This document shows, in pieces, positions 1-8,156 of a DNA stretch of 64,000 nt. Position 1 is the first letter of the stretch. Each line of letters begins with the position of its first letter. Source of the DNA: Salinicola corii. Lineage in GTDB: Bacteria; Pseudomonadota; Gammaproteobacteria; Pseudomonadales; Halomonadaceae. Below the pieces are notes generated by a model. The model was not told where the DNA came from. It searched no databases and saw nothing but the letters and a program-made list of their open reading frames with translations. The stretch spans positions 1 to 64,000 of the forward strand of contig NZ_VTPX01000002.1 of assembly GCF_008298015.1 (NCBI RefSeq). Reading direction: 5' to 3'. Made by a program: the position numbers and the translations under genes.

Positions 1-60
1 TACGAGCCCGGCCACTTCTCGTTTGAACTCAGTAGAAAAGGAACGACGTTGTCTGGCCAT
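1..60 (-). CDS. IS3-family transposase OrfA, N-terminal fragment
   Basis: Only the first 20 residues are in the window (MARQRRSFSTEFKREVAGLV). The pattern of basic residues, then F-S-x-E-F-K-x-E-V, is the start of the helix-turn-helix DNA-binding OrfA of IS3-family transposases, which acts with OrfB to bind IS ends and catalyse transposition. The reading frame is open to the window edge. It cannot be said whether the remaining element is intact. Confidence 0.7.
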   Translation of the reverse strand, partial: MARQRRSFSTEFKREVAGLV

Positions 61-127
61 GGATCACCTCTACTTTGGTGGCGACGATACCACCTAAATG
101 GGTGTCCGGTTTTAGTGAACCACTACA
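1..127 (-). mobile_element. IS3-family insertion sequence, terminal fragment running off the left edge
   Basis: The terminal inverted repeat reads on the minus strand from about 127 (TGTAGTGGTTCACTAAAACC), followed by an OrfA start at 60. IS3-family elements have this layout: a short leader, then a small helix-turn-helix OrfA. The other end and any target duplication lie outside the window, so the exact IS cannot be named. Its insertion removed the beginning of the lipase gene that follows at 128. Confidence 0.75.
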
Positions 128-1521
128 GGCTCTCAAAGTCGGCGGCTGATAGGAAGACCTTGCTGAATCCCAAGCACACCACTGTCGACCCTGACGGCCA
201 AGTCCCACAAGCTATTGCCCGCCGCTATATCGATTATCGGAGCGGAGATACGATTCCAACAGAAACTCTCCTTCAAGAGCGCGGCTGGGGCGAAGTGGCC
301 AATATGTCCTACGGCGACTTTCTGATATGGCTCGAAAACCAGCTCAATATCGAAGCCAAAAGCGCGTTCAGCACGCTCGCAAGCAACCTGACTCGCCACT
401 ATATCGAGACCCGAGGCCTGAGCGAGGAAGAGGCCCAGGCGCGAGCCAAACGCAACGCCCAGACCTTGGGGCGCTTCAACTTCCCGGTCCATGCCTGTGG
501 CTATAACTGGCTGCAGTCCAACTCGGATTCGGCGGCCGCATTGGCCCAACGAGTCGATAAGATCATCGCGGGCTATCGCCAGGCGCGCATGACGTGCAAG
601 CAAGCGATTCTCGTGACCCATTCCATGGGCGGCTTGGTTGCGCGGTACTATTCGGAGGTTTATCAAGACAAGGACACGGGGCCGGGCAATGCCAACCTGC
701 TGGGCATCGTCCATGGCGTCATGCCCACCACGGGCGCGGCGGTGTTCTACCGGCGGATGAAATCCGGCACCGAAAGCCAAGCGTTCAGTCCATTATCGTG
801 GGCCACCAGTCAAGTGTTGGGAGCCTCGTCACGCGAGATGACCGCCGTGCTGGCGCAGGCCCCAGGTCCGCTGCAGCTGGTGCCGACACCGGAGTATGGC
901 AACGGCTGGCTGCGTATCGAAAAGCCTGGCGGGTCAGCCTTGACCCTGCCGGCGGCCAACGACCCTTACACCGACATCTATCTCGAACGCGACCACTGGT
1001 GGGGCATGATGGACGAGGCCCTGGCCATGCCGGAACTAGGGCTAGGAGCGCCAGACCGGCAAGGGGCATTGAATGAGGCTTGGGAGGCTTATTCGAGAAT
1101 CGTCAACCTATCAGTCAAGACTTTCCATTCAGCTCTCAGCGAACAGTTTCACACTAATACCTATCTGTTTTATTCGGATAGCGACGCCCATCCCAGCTAT
1201 GGCACTGTCACCTGGCACGGACGAGAGGTCAGCTACGGCTCCGACACCCTGATGAGCGCAAGAATGATGGATCAATATGGCGAACGCCGGATGATCACCG
1301 AGCGCGATGCCCGTGGCCGCCCGCGTTTTTACCAATACACCATCAGCGACGCAGATGAGCCTGGCGATGGGACCGTCCCGGAGCGCTCCGGCAGCACGGG
1401 GGTTGTCCAGGCCCGGGAGAGCCTGACCGTCGCCACCGAGCACGAAAAAGCCTACGACCAGGAGGCCGCACGCTGGTTCACCCTGGCCTCGCTGCTCGAG
1501 ATCGCCGAACAATGGGAATGA
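128..1521 (+). pseudogene. T6SS phospholipase effector (Tle4/PGAP1-like alpha/beta hydrolase), 5'-truncated by IS
   Basis: About 464 residues remain of an alpha/beta-hydrolase. The nucleophile motif T-H-S-M-G-G has its Ser codon at 622-624. The C-terminal segment D-A-D-E-P-G-D-G-T-V-P and the later T-E-H-E-K-A-Y would supply the acid and histidine seen in PGAP1-like lipases. Tle4-type effectors, such as TplE of Pseudomonas, are T6SS phospholipases with a PGAP1-like domain and are encoded next to a Tli4 immunity lipoprotein. The same arrangement is seen here: the gene overlaps the next one by the end of its stop codon. The frame stays open leftward to 49, but those residues come from IS sequence, so the natural N-terminus is lost. 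The Tle4 assignment rests on motif and context; activity of the fragment is doubtful. Confidence 0.72.
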
Positions 1522-2663
1522 AAACAGTCAGGACGTCACGGATGATCACGCGATTGAGGATACCGCTCATTAGCGGGCTATTACTGCTGGCCACGGCCTG
1601 TGGCGCACCGGAACAGGGGGTCCCCGAGATGAACGACCAGGAACGCCAGACCGTTGAGGCCTATACCGACACGCAGGCGCCGATTTGCATTGGCCGCTTT
1701 CAGGTCGATATGCCGTCCCAACTGAAGCTGAGCTTCAGCAGCCTGACCGTCAATGACGCCAAGATCAGTGCCAAGCCCAACAGCCGGCAGATGTTCGAGC
1801 GCCTAATCGACAAGCGCAAAGCTGAACTGGAAGCCATGCAACCCGTGGATGCCGGCGATCAGCCCTTTCTCAAGCGGATCATCCAGGTCAGCGACGACAT
1901 GGTCATCATCGATCGTAACGAAAGCCCTCATATGCCAGACGCGGCAAGGCTATTGGAGGGTTACAAATTCGAGGGGTTGACCGTGTTCCGGGTGGAGTTA
2001 ACAGCTACAGACCTATCGGAAGGTAAGTATGAGCAAATGCGATCTTCCCTAAAGTCCAACAAACCCGAACGCCTCAAGCAGGTCGAGTACTTGTTGAACC
2101 ACCTGTCCCCTCGACAGGCGGGAGAGGTTCCCGAACGTCCCGGTCTGTGTTTCGAACACGGCTTTCTGGCCGGTGGCGCCGACCAGGCGATTCCCGGGGC
2201 AGCGGTGCCGACGAGAAAGGAAACCGTCGCCATGATCTTCGTTGATCCAGCCCATCGCGATGTCAATATCCATATGAATGTCAATTCGACTGTGACCACT
2301 GAGAATACCCTGTTGGACCGTATGGGGGAGGCCGAAGCTGCCATGCAAGCCAAAGGAGACGACCACTTTAGTGTCTTGCGTCGAGGTAAAGTTGATCTTA
2401 CCGACATCGCACAGGCAGAAGAATGGTTAGCTACGGTGACCACCGATGCCGATATCCGTGGCGATTATTTCACCCTGGAAGCCAACAGCGAGCGTGGTTC
2501 CGTTCGAGAACCGCGGATATCCATGACCTTCAATAACGGCGACTACAGTATAAATGAGGATGATCGCCCTAAAATCGACAAAGCCTCGTTGACCGATGCC
2601 GAGGCAGTGGGACTCTGGGATGCGATCACGCGAACATTCAAGCCCCGCCCCGGCGCTTTTTGA
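1512..2663 (+). CDS. Tli4-like T6SS immunity lipoprotein, copy 1
   Basis: This is a 383-residue predicted lipoprotein. A signal segment ends in L-A-T-A-C, with the lipidated Cys at residue 30. A lipoprotein in the periplasmic space fits the Tli4 family, which binds and neutralises cognate lipase effectors delivered by T6SS. The start overlaps the effector stop: ATG at 1512, and a second ATG at 1518 forming ATGA with the stop, so translation is probably coupled. The true start could be either. The first ~160 residues are nearly identical to copy 2 at 2883. The middle diverges, and the last ~24 residues are again identical. A hairpin terminator follows at 2687. No DNA-binding or enzyme motif is visible. 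Confidence 0.75.
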   Translation: MGMKTVRTSRMITRLRIPLISGLLLLATACGAPEQGVPEMNDQERQTVEAYTDTQAPICIGRFQVDMPSQLKLSFSSLTVNDAKISAKPNSRQMFERLIDKRKAELEAMQPVDAGDQPFLKRIIQVSDDMVIIDRNESPHMPDAARLLEGYKFEGLTVFRVELTATDLSEGKYEQMRSSLKSNKPERLKQVEYLLNHLSPRQAGEVPERPGLCFEHGFLAGGADQAIPGAAVPTRKETVAMIFVDPAHRDVNIHMNVNSTVTTENTLLDRMGEAEAAMQAKGDDHFSVLRRGKVDLTDIAQAEEWLATVTTDADIRGDYFTLEANSERGSVREPRISMTFNNGDYSINEDDRPKIDKASLTDAEAVGLWDAITRTFKPRPGAF

Positions 2664-2686
2664 TCTCACTCGCCAGTGCGAAGCAA

Positions 2687-2718
2687 CGGCCCCTTCACTC
2701 TCTGGAGGGGGCCATTTT
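2687..2718 (+). terminator. Rho-independent terminator after immunity copy 1
   Basis: GGCCCC pairs with GGGGCC across a short loop, followed by ATTTTC. It lies 24 bases after the stop of immunity copy 1. A related hairpin follows copy 2 at 4053, so the terminator belongs to the duplicated unit. Confidence 0.65.
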
Positions 2719-2779
2719 CAATCCCATCGAACCACTCGCCCTTACCAGATCAACCGCTCCGGTCGTGCGGGCGTGAACC

Positions 2780-2892
2780 ATGCGCGAGAAAGCCTGGCCG
2801 TCGCCACCGAGCACGAAAAAGCCTACGACCAGGAGGCCGCACGCTGGTTCACCCTGGCCTCGCTGCTCGAGATCGCCGAACAATGGGAATGA
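2780..2892 (+). pseudogene. Effector 3'-end remnant 2 (last ~37 codons of the lipase)
   Basis: About 110 bases repeat the 3' end of the lipase gene (1409-1521) almost exactly. They encode E-S-L-A-V-A-T-E-H-E-K-A-Y through L-E-I-A-E-Q-W-E and the stop. The same frame reads upstream to 2596, but that sequence is unrelated. No catalytic Ser is present, so the fragment cannot be an enzyme. As with the full gene, its stop overlaps the start of the following immunity gene, which shows that the tail and the immunity gene were copied together. Confidence 0.85.
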
Positions 2893-4028
2893 AAACAGTC
2901 AGGACGTCACGGATGATCACGCGATTACGAGCACCGCTCATTAGCGGGCTATTGCTGCTGGCCACGGCGTGTGGCGCACCGGAACAGGGAGTCCCCGAGA
3001 TGAACGACCAGGAACGCCAGACCGTCGAGGCCTATACCGACACGCAAGCGCCGGTTTGCATTGGCCGCTTTCAGGTCGATATGCCGTCGCAAATGAAACT
3101 GAGCTTCAGCAGCCTGACCGTCAATGAGGCCAAAATCAGTGCCACGCCCAATAGCCGGCAGATGTTCGAGCGCTTTATTGACAAGCGCAAAGCTGAATTG
3201 GAAGCAATGCATACCGTGGATGCCGGGGATCAGCCCTTTCTCAAGCGGATCATCCAGGTCAGCGACGACATGGTCATCATCGATCGTAACGAAAGCCCTC
3301 ATATGCCAGACGCGGCAAGGCTATTGGAGGGTTACAAGTTCGAGGGATTGACCATGTTCAGCGTGAAACTGACTGCCATAGATGTGGATGATGAAAAATA
3401 CAAAGCGCAGAGGAAGCTCCGCCAAAGCAATAAATCCGAACGTCAAAAACAGGTCGAGTACTTGTTGAACCACCTGTTGCCCCGAAAGGCGGGGGAGATT
3501 CCCGAGCGTCCCGGCCTGTGTTTCGAGAACGGCTTTCTGGCCGGCGACGCCGATCAGGCAATTCCCGGCGCTGCGGTGCCAACGCGCAAGGAAACCTTGG
3601 CAGTGACGTTTGTCGATCCGAAAAAGCGCGATGTTTATATGCACATCAATATCGATTCGGCGATTACCACGAGTACTACTCTGCTAGACCGTTCTAGCGA
3701 CGCGGAGTCTGTATTGAAAGATGACGATAATTTTTCGGTATTGCGCAAAGGAGTCGTGAATCTTGACGATATCGATCAAGCGGAGGAATGGCTCGGTACA
3801 TTGACGACTCGTGACAAAGTCAGAGGCGATAACTTTCTCCTCGAAGCTAACAGCAAGCGAGGTGGCGCTCGCCAACCACTAGTGTCGATAACCTTCAAAA
3901 ATGGCGAGTACAGCCTAGTCGAAGATGAACGTCCCAAACTCGACAATGCCTCTCTAACCGATGCCGAGGCAGTGGGACTATGGGATGCGATCACACGAAC
4001 GTTCAAGCCACGCCCCGGTGCCTTTTGA
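2883..4028 (+). CDS. Tli4-like T6SS immunity lipoprotein, copy 2
   Basis: A 381-residue paralogue of the gene at 1512, with the same signal segment and lipobox Cys at residue 30. The start at 2883 (or 2889) is chosen by exact correspondence with copy 1 and by overlap with the stop of the effector-tail remnant; the longer reading frame from 2676 lies in intergenic DNA. The central part (about residues 160-350) has many substitutions and small indels relative to copy 1, while both ends are conserved. That suggests a change in effector specificity on a shared scaffold, which is inference. A terminator follows at 4053. With no adjacent cognate effector, this looks like an orphan immunity gene. 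Confidence 0.75.
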   Translation: MGMKTVRTSRMITRLRAPLISGLLLLATACGAPEQGVPEMNDQERQTVEAYTDTQAPVCIGRFQVDMPSQMKLSFSSLTVNEAKISATPNSRQMFERFIDKRKAELEAMHTVDAGDQPFLKRIIQVSDDMVIIDRNESPHMPDAARLLEGYKFEGLTMFSVKLTAIDVDDEKYKAQRKLRQSNKSERQKQVEYLLNHLLPRKAGEIPERPGLCFENGFLAGDADQAIPGAAVPTRKETLAVTFVDPKKRDVYMHINIDSAITTSTTLLDRSSDAESVLKDDDNFSVLRKGVVNLDDIDQAEEWLGTLTTRDKVRGDNFLLEANSKRGGARQPLVSITFKNGEYSLVEDERPKLDNASLTDAEAVGLWDAITRTFKPRPGAF

Positions 4029-4052
4029 CCTAACTCGTCGGGATGACATCGA

Positions 4053-4084
4053 CGGCCCCTTCATGCCCTTGAAGGAGCCGTTTT
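4053..4084 (+). terminator. Rho-independent terminator after immunity copy 2
   Basis: CGGCCCCTTCA pairs imperfectly with TTGAAGGAGCCG and is followed by TTTTC. Position and sequence correspond to the hairpin at 2687 after copy 1. Confidence 0.6.
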
Positions 4085-4123
4085 CGATCAGGCGCCTCCT
4101 CTCGCCATCCCGCCATCTCTCCG

Positions 4124-4226
4124 TCATTGACGCGGATGAGCCTGGCGATGAGACCGTCCCCGTGCACTCCGGCAGTATGGGGCGTCCCAGGTACGGGAGA
4201 GCCTGGTCGTCGCCACCGAGCACGAT
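4124..4226 (+). pseudogene. Effector 3'-end remnant 3
   Basis: This stretch matches the lipase gene at about 1346-1443: it encodes D-A-D-E-P-G-D-E-T-V-P, then the E-S-L-x-V-A-T-E-H region. The match needs a frame change near 4185 (the copy has bases missing around the G run) and breaks off just after the T-E-H codons. It starts further upstream in the effector than remnant 2 and is not followed by an immunity gene. It is therefore a third, more decayed trace of the same duplicated unit. Confidence 0.75.
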
Positions 4227-4400
4227 CGAGATGGAACTGATCCGTCAGCGTATCCGGTTGCTAATTCTTTGCGTATGTACAGTAACCCGTTGTGACGAGT
4301 CCCGCGCAAGAATCCTTCTGAAATGGACTTAACGTTTTCGCTACGTCTACAGCTTCTTTCCATGTCATATGGCGTCCTGACGCTTGGACAAGGACGCTTT

Positions 4401-6218
4401 ATGCTGCGCCGGCTTCTGAAACGAGCACCCGTGGCGAAGCCGCGCGATGGCTATCTGACGCCTGAGTCAGGCCAAACGCTGTTGGCGACACCACGACGTC
4501 AGCAAATGCTCAGAATGATCTGGGATCTCACATCGCTGACGCGCCCCGTTTTCGACGAGTACCTATTGGCACCGGTCGAGCGCTACGCAGCACTGGTGCA
4601 AGGCATTCCCGCCTCAGAATCTCATCACCATGCCTATACCGGCGGTATGCTGGATCACGCGCTTGAGATGGCCTGCTATGGGCTACGCCTGCGACAGCAA
4701 CATCTGTTACCTCCTGGGGCCAAGCCCGAGGATCAGAGTGCTGCCGGAGAGCTTTGGAGTGCCGCCCTTGTCTACGGCGTGTTGATGCACGACGTAGCCA
4801 AAGTCCTCGTCGATATCGAGATCAAGTTGCAAGACGGGCGATCCTGGCAGGTATGGCATGGAGCGATCCCCGGACCATACCGAGTGAGGTATCGGCAGGG
4901 GCGCGAATACCACCTGCATAGTGCTGTGAACCCTGTGCTGTGCCAGCAGGTTCTGGGGGCAAAGGTCATGGATTGGCTCATGACGCAGCCCAAGCTCTTT
5001 TCCCTCTTCATGTACACCATCTCAGGACATACCGAACGTGGCGGCATCATCGCCGAACTCGTTCACCAGGCTGACCGTGCAAGTGTGGCCAAGGCACTAG
5101 GGGGCGACCCGGTACAGGCGCTGACCGCTCCCGTGGTGTCGATACAGCGCAAGCTGGCAGAGGGATTGCGGTATCTGGTGAGAGAACAGTTCTCGCTGAA
5201 TCAGAAGGGCGGCCAAGCGTGGCTGACGGGTGACACCCTTTGGCTAGTTTCCCCGCGAGCGATCCACGAACTGAAAGCCCATCTTTACGCTCAAGGCATC
5301 AAAAGCATTCCGGCTGACCTGGATCGACTTTATGGCGAACTCCAGGCTCACGGAATCATTGAGCAAGTGAGCGAAGGGAAATCGGTTTGGAAGTGCGAGA
5401 TTACGGAGGGCGATTGGCAGAAGTCGCTGAACATGATCAAGGTCTCGCCCACGTTGATCTGGGGGACTGATGAGCGTCCTGATGCCTTTAAAGGGCAGGT
5501 GACACCATGCGGGGCGGGTGACAGCGAGCCAACAGGAGAGAGGGATCCCGGACAACCTGGTGATAAGCCCGGGGAGGCTCGGAACCTTTCAGCAGACCTG
5601 CAGCAAGCCACTCCAATAGGCGGTCAAGTAGATAGAAGCACGTCGTTGGTAGACGATTTGGATGATTCCCTGCTTGAGCTGCTGCCAGACACGCGAGAGG
5701 GACAAGAATCAGGGCATGAGGATAGATCTGATAGCTCGGTAACAATTCGCAATAACAGCAACTTGGAAGTCTCTGATATAACAAGGGTTTCGCAAACTGA
5801 ACGAGAAGAAGAGGATCAGGGTAATGCACCAGATTTGGGCACAATGTTCTGGCAATGGCTGCAAGCAGGAATTGAAGACCACTCCATCATCATCAACGAT
5901 ACGAAGGCCCAAGTTCATGTCGTGGAAGGAACCTATTTCCTGGTGAGCCCAGGAATTTTCAAACGATATAGTGCCAAGGTGCTTGGTGACGGAGCGCGTT
6001 GGAAGGCTGTGCAAACGCGTTTTCAGAAGCTAGGACACCACATCCGGGATGACAACAAGAATATTCATCAAGTACTGGTTGATGGTCCCAACAAGCAAAG
6101 TCGGCTGCAAGGGTACTTGATAAAAGAATCGTCTCTACTAACGAAGAGAAAGCCGATCAATAATCGGCTGTTGACGCTGGAAAAAAATCAAACGACGCGG
6201 GAAGAAAAAGATGAATGA
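4401..6218 (+). CDS. traI: MobH-family conjugative relaxase (TraI_2 type)
   Basis: This 605-residue protein has the N-terminal TraI_2 domain of MobH relaxases: S-H-H-H-A-Y-T-G-G-M-L-D-H (residues 74-86) and an H-D pair at 130-131, the HD-type metal site used to nick the transfer origin. A C-terminal winged-helix domain (F-W-Q-W-L-Q-A-G-I and F-L-V-S-P-G-I-F, about residues 490-580) fits TraI_2_C. The charged linker at about 380-480 is low in complexity. ATG at 4401 is preferred over the longer frame from 4323, because AAGGA lies six bases before it and the N-terminus then matches the family. It overlaps the integrase by eight bases. No other transfer genes are in the window. Confidence 0.85.
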   Translation: MLRRLLKRAPVAKPRDGYLTPESGQTLLATPRRQQMLRMIWDLTSLTRPVFDEYLLAPVERYAALVQGIPASESHHHAYTGGMLDHALEMACYGLRLRQQHLLPPGAKPEDQSAAGELWSAALVYGVLMHDVAKVLVDIEIKLQDGRSWQVWHGAIPGPYRVRYRQGREYHLHSAVNPVLCQQVLGAKVMDWLMTQPKLFSLFMYTISGHTERGGIIAELVHQADRASVAKALGGDPVQALTAPVVSIQRKLAEGLRYLVREQFSLNQKGGQAWLTGDTLWLVSPRAIHELKAHLYAQGIKSIPADLDRLYGELQAHGIIEQVSEGKSVWKCEITEGDWQKSLNMIKVSPTLIWGTDERPDAFKGQVTPCGAGDSEPTGERDPGQPGDKPGEARNLSADLQQATPIGGQVDRSTSLVDDLDDSLLELLPDTREGQESGHEDRSDSSVTIRNNSNLEVSDITRVSQTEREEEDQGNAPDLGTMFWQWLQAGIEDHSIIINDTKAQVHVVEGTYFLVSPGIFKRYSAKVLGDGARWKAVQTRFQKLGHHIRDDNKNIHQVLVDGPNKQSRLQGYLIKESSLLTKRKPINNRLLTLEKNQTTREEKDE

Positions 6219-7161
6219 TGTGTCATTTTCGGAGTTGCTTAGCCAGTATGCAACGTACAAATACCTTCGGCCAAAAACAATAGAAACGTATATGGGGGTT
6301 GTGCGAGTATTTCGGCATTACGTTGGGCCGGATACGCTCCCCAGTATGATTACTGTAGACGTTGTTGTTAACTGGCGCAGCCGTATCATACGTTCGAAAA
6401 GCAACCCGAAAGGTATCGCGGAATCAAGTTGGAATAATTACGCACGTCACATGAAAGCGCTGTTCAAATTCGGAATTGAATACAACCTTATAGCGGTTGA
6501 GAACAACCCGTTCGACAAAGTGTCAGTGCGACAGCCAAAAAAACCTAAAAAATCACTTCGACCAGATCAGATTATGTATGCAAGAGAGGTTTTGAGTCTT
6601 GCTCGCACGTATGAGGCAAAATTTCAAGAGCGGTCAAAGCTATATCCCTCTTGGTTTTGGCAGGCTGTTATGGAGACATTTTATTATACAGGCATAAGGT
6701 TGAACCAGCTTTTACACATCACGGCAGGAGACATAAATCTCAAGAAAAAGTCGTTTAGAGCTTCGGCGGAAGGGTCTAAGACGAATGCGGAAACGACACT
6801 ACCCATACCTGACGAGCTCTTCCCATATCTACAAAAACTATTGGTTGCCGCCCATAACTCTGGTTTCAAGCGAGAGGATCAGCTGTTTAATGTGAATAGA
6901 TTTAGCAGTCGGCATCATCGCATTGGAATGGATACCTACCAGGTAGAAAGATTTTTCCAGGCTTTGTCGGGATTGACAGGTAGTCGAATTTCTCCGCATA
7001 GGTTTAGGCACTACCTTGGGACAACGTTAATGAGCAGTCCGAGTCGAAACATTCATCTGACGCAGCAAATACTCAACCATACAGACTTACGATCCACGAT
7101 GGAGTATGTTCATCCGGATCTTGAAGAAATGAGAAAAGCCTTGAACCAACGCGTTGGATAA
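6211..7161 (+). CDS. Tyrosine recombinase / integrase of an integrative element
   Basis: This 316-residue phage-integrase-family protein carries the full catalytic set: R163 (G-I-R-L), H263-x-x-R266 (S-P-H-R-F-R-H), H290 and Y299 (M-E-Y-V-H-P). The N-terminal ~105 residues form the SAM-like core-binding domain. Such enzymes insert and excise elements at tRNA ends. The gene overlaps the relaxase and points at the tRNA-Thr fragment 220 bases downstream, which is the usual arrangement for an ICE end. The DNA is clearly richer in A+T than the surroundings, consistent with foreign origin. All catalytic residues are present, so the recombinase may still be active. Confidence 0.9.
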   Translation: MNDVSFSELLSQYATYKYLRPKTIETYMGVVRVFRHYVGPDTLPSMITVDVVVNWRSRIIRSKSNPKGIAESSWNNYARHMKALFKFGIEYNLIAVENNPFDKVSVRQPKKPKKSLRPDQIMYAREVLSLARTYEAKFQERSKLYPSWFWQAVMETFYYTGIRLNQLLHITAGDINLKKKSFRASAEGSKTNAETTLPIPDELFPYLQKLLVAAHNSGFKREDQLFNVNRFSSRHHRIGMDTYQVERFFQALSGLTGSRISPHRFRHYLGTTLMSSPSRNIHLTQQILNHTDLRSTMEYVHPDLEEMRKALNQRVG

Positions 7162-7379
7162 TGACGTGGACTCTAGACGTGGGGGGAGGGAGGGCGAAGT
7201 CCCTCCTCCAGAAATCTTCATGCTTGGCTTGACAATCAGAAAATGCTTGTCCATCCTCATTCATGCCAATGCAGTGCAGAGTAGGCCGCAGCAACGAATT
7301 TCCAGCCTACGAGCGCTCATGGCGAAAGAGGTCAACCCCAAACGGGTGAGACCTGCTCTAAACCCGGCCAGCTACCCGC

Positions 7380-7430
7380 AACTGACTTGTAATCAGTAGG
7401 TCCCGGGTTCGACTCCTGGTGTCGGCACCA
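7380..7430 (+). other. Attachment-site copy: 3' half of tRNA-Thr(TGT)
   Basis: From the anticodon stem (ACTGA-CTTGTAA-TCAGT) to GTGTCGGCACCA the sequence is a perfect tRNA 3' half, with T-arm GGTTCGACTCC. The expected D-arm and 5' acceptor strand are missing upstream, so this is not a working tRNA. Integrases of this kind recombine in the 3' half of tRNA genes and leave such a duplicate at the far end of the element. The intact gene should lie left of the window. Confidence 0.8.
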
Positions 7431-7472
7431 GAGCTTAGAGATTGATTTATAAGGCTTTTTAGCCTTGAAGAA

Positions 7473-7496
7473 AACCGCCCCTTGAGGCGGTTTTTT
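7473..7496 (+). terminator. Rho-independent terminator behind the tRNA fragment
   Basis: ACCGCC-CCTTGA-GGCGGT is followed by TTTTTT. It probably ended the original tRNA-Thr transcript before the element integrated. Confidence 0.85.
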
Positions 7497-7558
7497 CGTG
7501 CAGCCCGATCCTTCATGCCGTGGAGTGGAAGGAGCGTGATGTCTGTGTAGCCTCGCGA

Positions 7559-7634
7559 CGGATTTGGCACTAATGCACGCCGGATTTGGCACCACCTTCG
7601 CGACTTGGTGTACCTCTCATTTGCAGCCTGTTTG
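7559..7634. repeat. Short direct repeats, possible end of an IS21-like element
   Basis: CGGATTTGGCAC occurs at 7559-7570 and again at 7581-7592, 22 bases apart. On the minus strand the block begins TGTCAAACAGGC near 7634. Repeated short motifs inside a terminus that begins with TG are typical of IS21-family ends. No transposase gene is nearby, so this is at most a remnant. Confidence 0.35.
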
Positions 7635-7639
7635 ACACC

Positions 7640-8095
7640 CTAGTACATGGGATCAATGCCCAGGTTTGGGGACTCGGTGTGCTCGGCTAGAAATCCGCAG
7701 TCTTTTACTAAGCACCGATAGAACAGATCTTCCTCCGCCAGCATCGACAACCGTCCATGCTCTCTGCAATTGGGGCAGGCCCGATGGTCTGGCTGTTGAG
7801 AGGTGACCTCTTCAGGTTTGAGCCGTAGCACGAGTCCCCCCATGGGTGTCTTCTCGATGTAGTACCGGTCGAACCGGGCCTCTTTAGCAAGCCGTTCCTT
7901 GAGCTGACGATTTTCGTCGAGCAGCTCGAAATGGTGCTGCTGGAGCGCTAGCAGGGCGGACTGAGCATTACCCAAGGCGTCCAACACCTCGCTTACCGCA
8001 GTATCAAGCTTTACCTTGTCCGTCACGTCCTTTGCGGCTCGCGCGATGGTATACGCGCCTCGGACGGCAGTTACTGCTTCACCGATTCCCGTCAT
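7640..8095 (-). CDS. Phage-associated hypothetical protein with coiled coil and C-terminal zinc ribbon
   Basis: The 151-residue protein has a helical N-terminal half, with a likely coiled coil around H-F-E-L-L-D-E-N-R-Q-L-K-E-R-L. The C-terminal half has C-P-N-C (near residue 106) and a later C-L-V-K-D-C that could bind zinc. Start ATG 8095 is chosen because GGAGG lies six bases upstream; a TTG four codons earlier is the alternative. It is transcribed with the next two genes, one of which is a phage-type methylase fragment, so a prophage origin is likely. I do not recognise a specific function. Confidence 0.6.
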   Translation of the reverse strand: MTGIGEAVTAVRGAYTIARAAKDVTDKVKLDTAVSEVLDALGNAQSALLALQQHHFELLDENRQLKERLAKEARFDRYYIEKTPMGGLVLRLKPEEVTSQQPDHRACPNCREHGRLSMLAEEDLFYRCLVKDCGFLAEHTESPNLGIDPMY

Positions 8096-8156
8096 GTCAG
8101 CCTCCAATTGGCTTGATTAGATTTCTCATCTGCCCCATGCCTCGAGCAAAAGCCTG

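Noticed and set aside
49-127. N-terminal 26 codons of the long reading frame that includes the lipase
   Set aside because: They are the antisense of the IS end and OrfA start, so they are not part of the original gene.
7321-7430. A complete tRNA-Thr gene
   Set aside because: Only the part from the anticodon stem to CCA fits; the bases upstream do not form a D-arm or pair with the acceptor strand.
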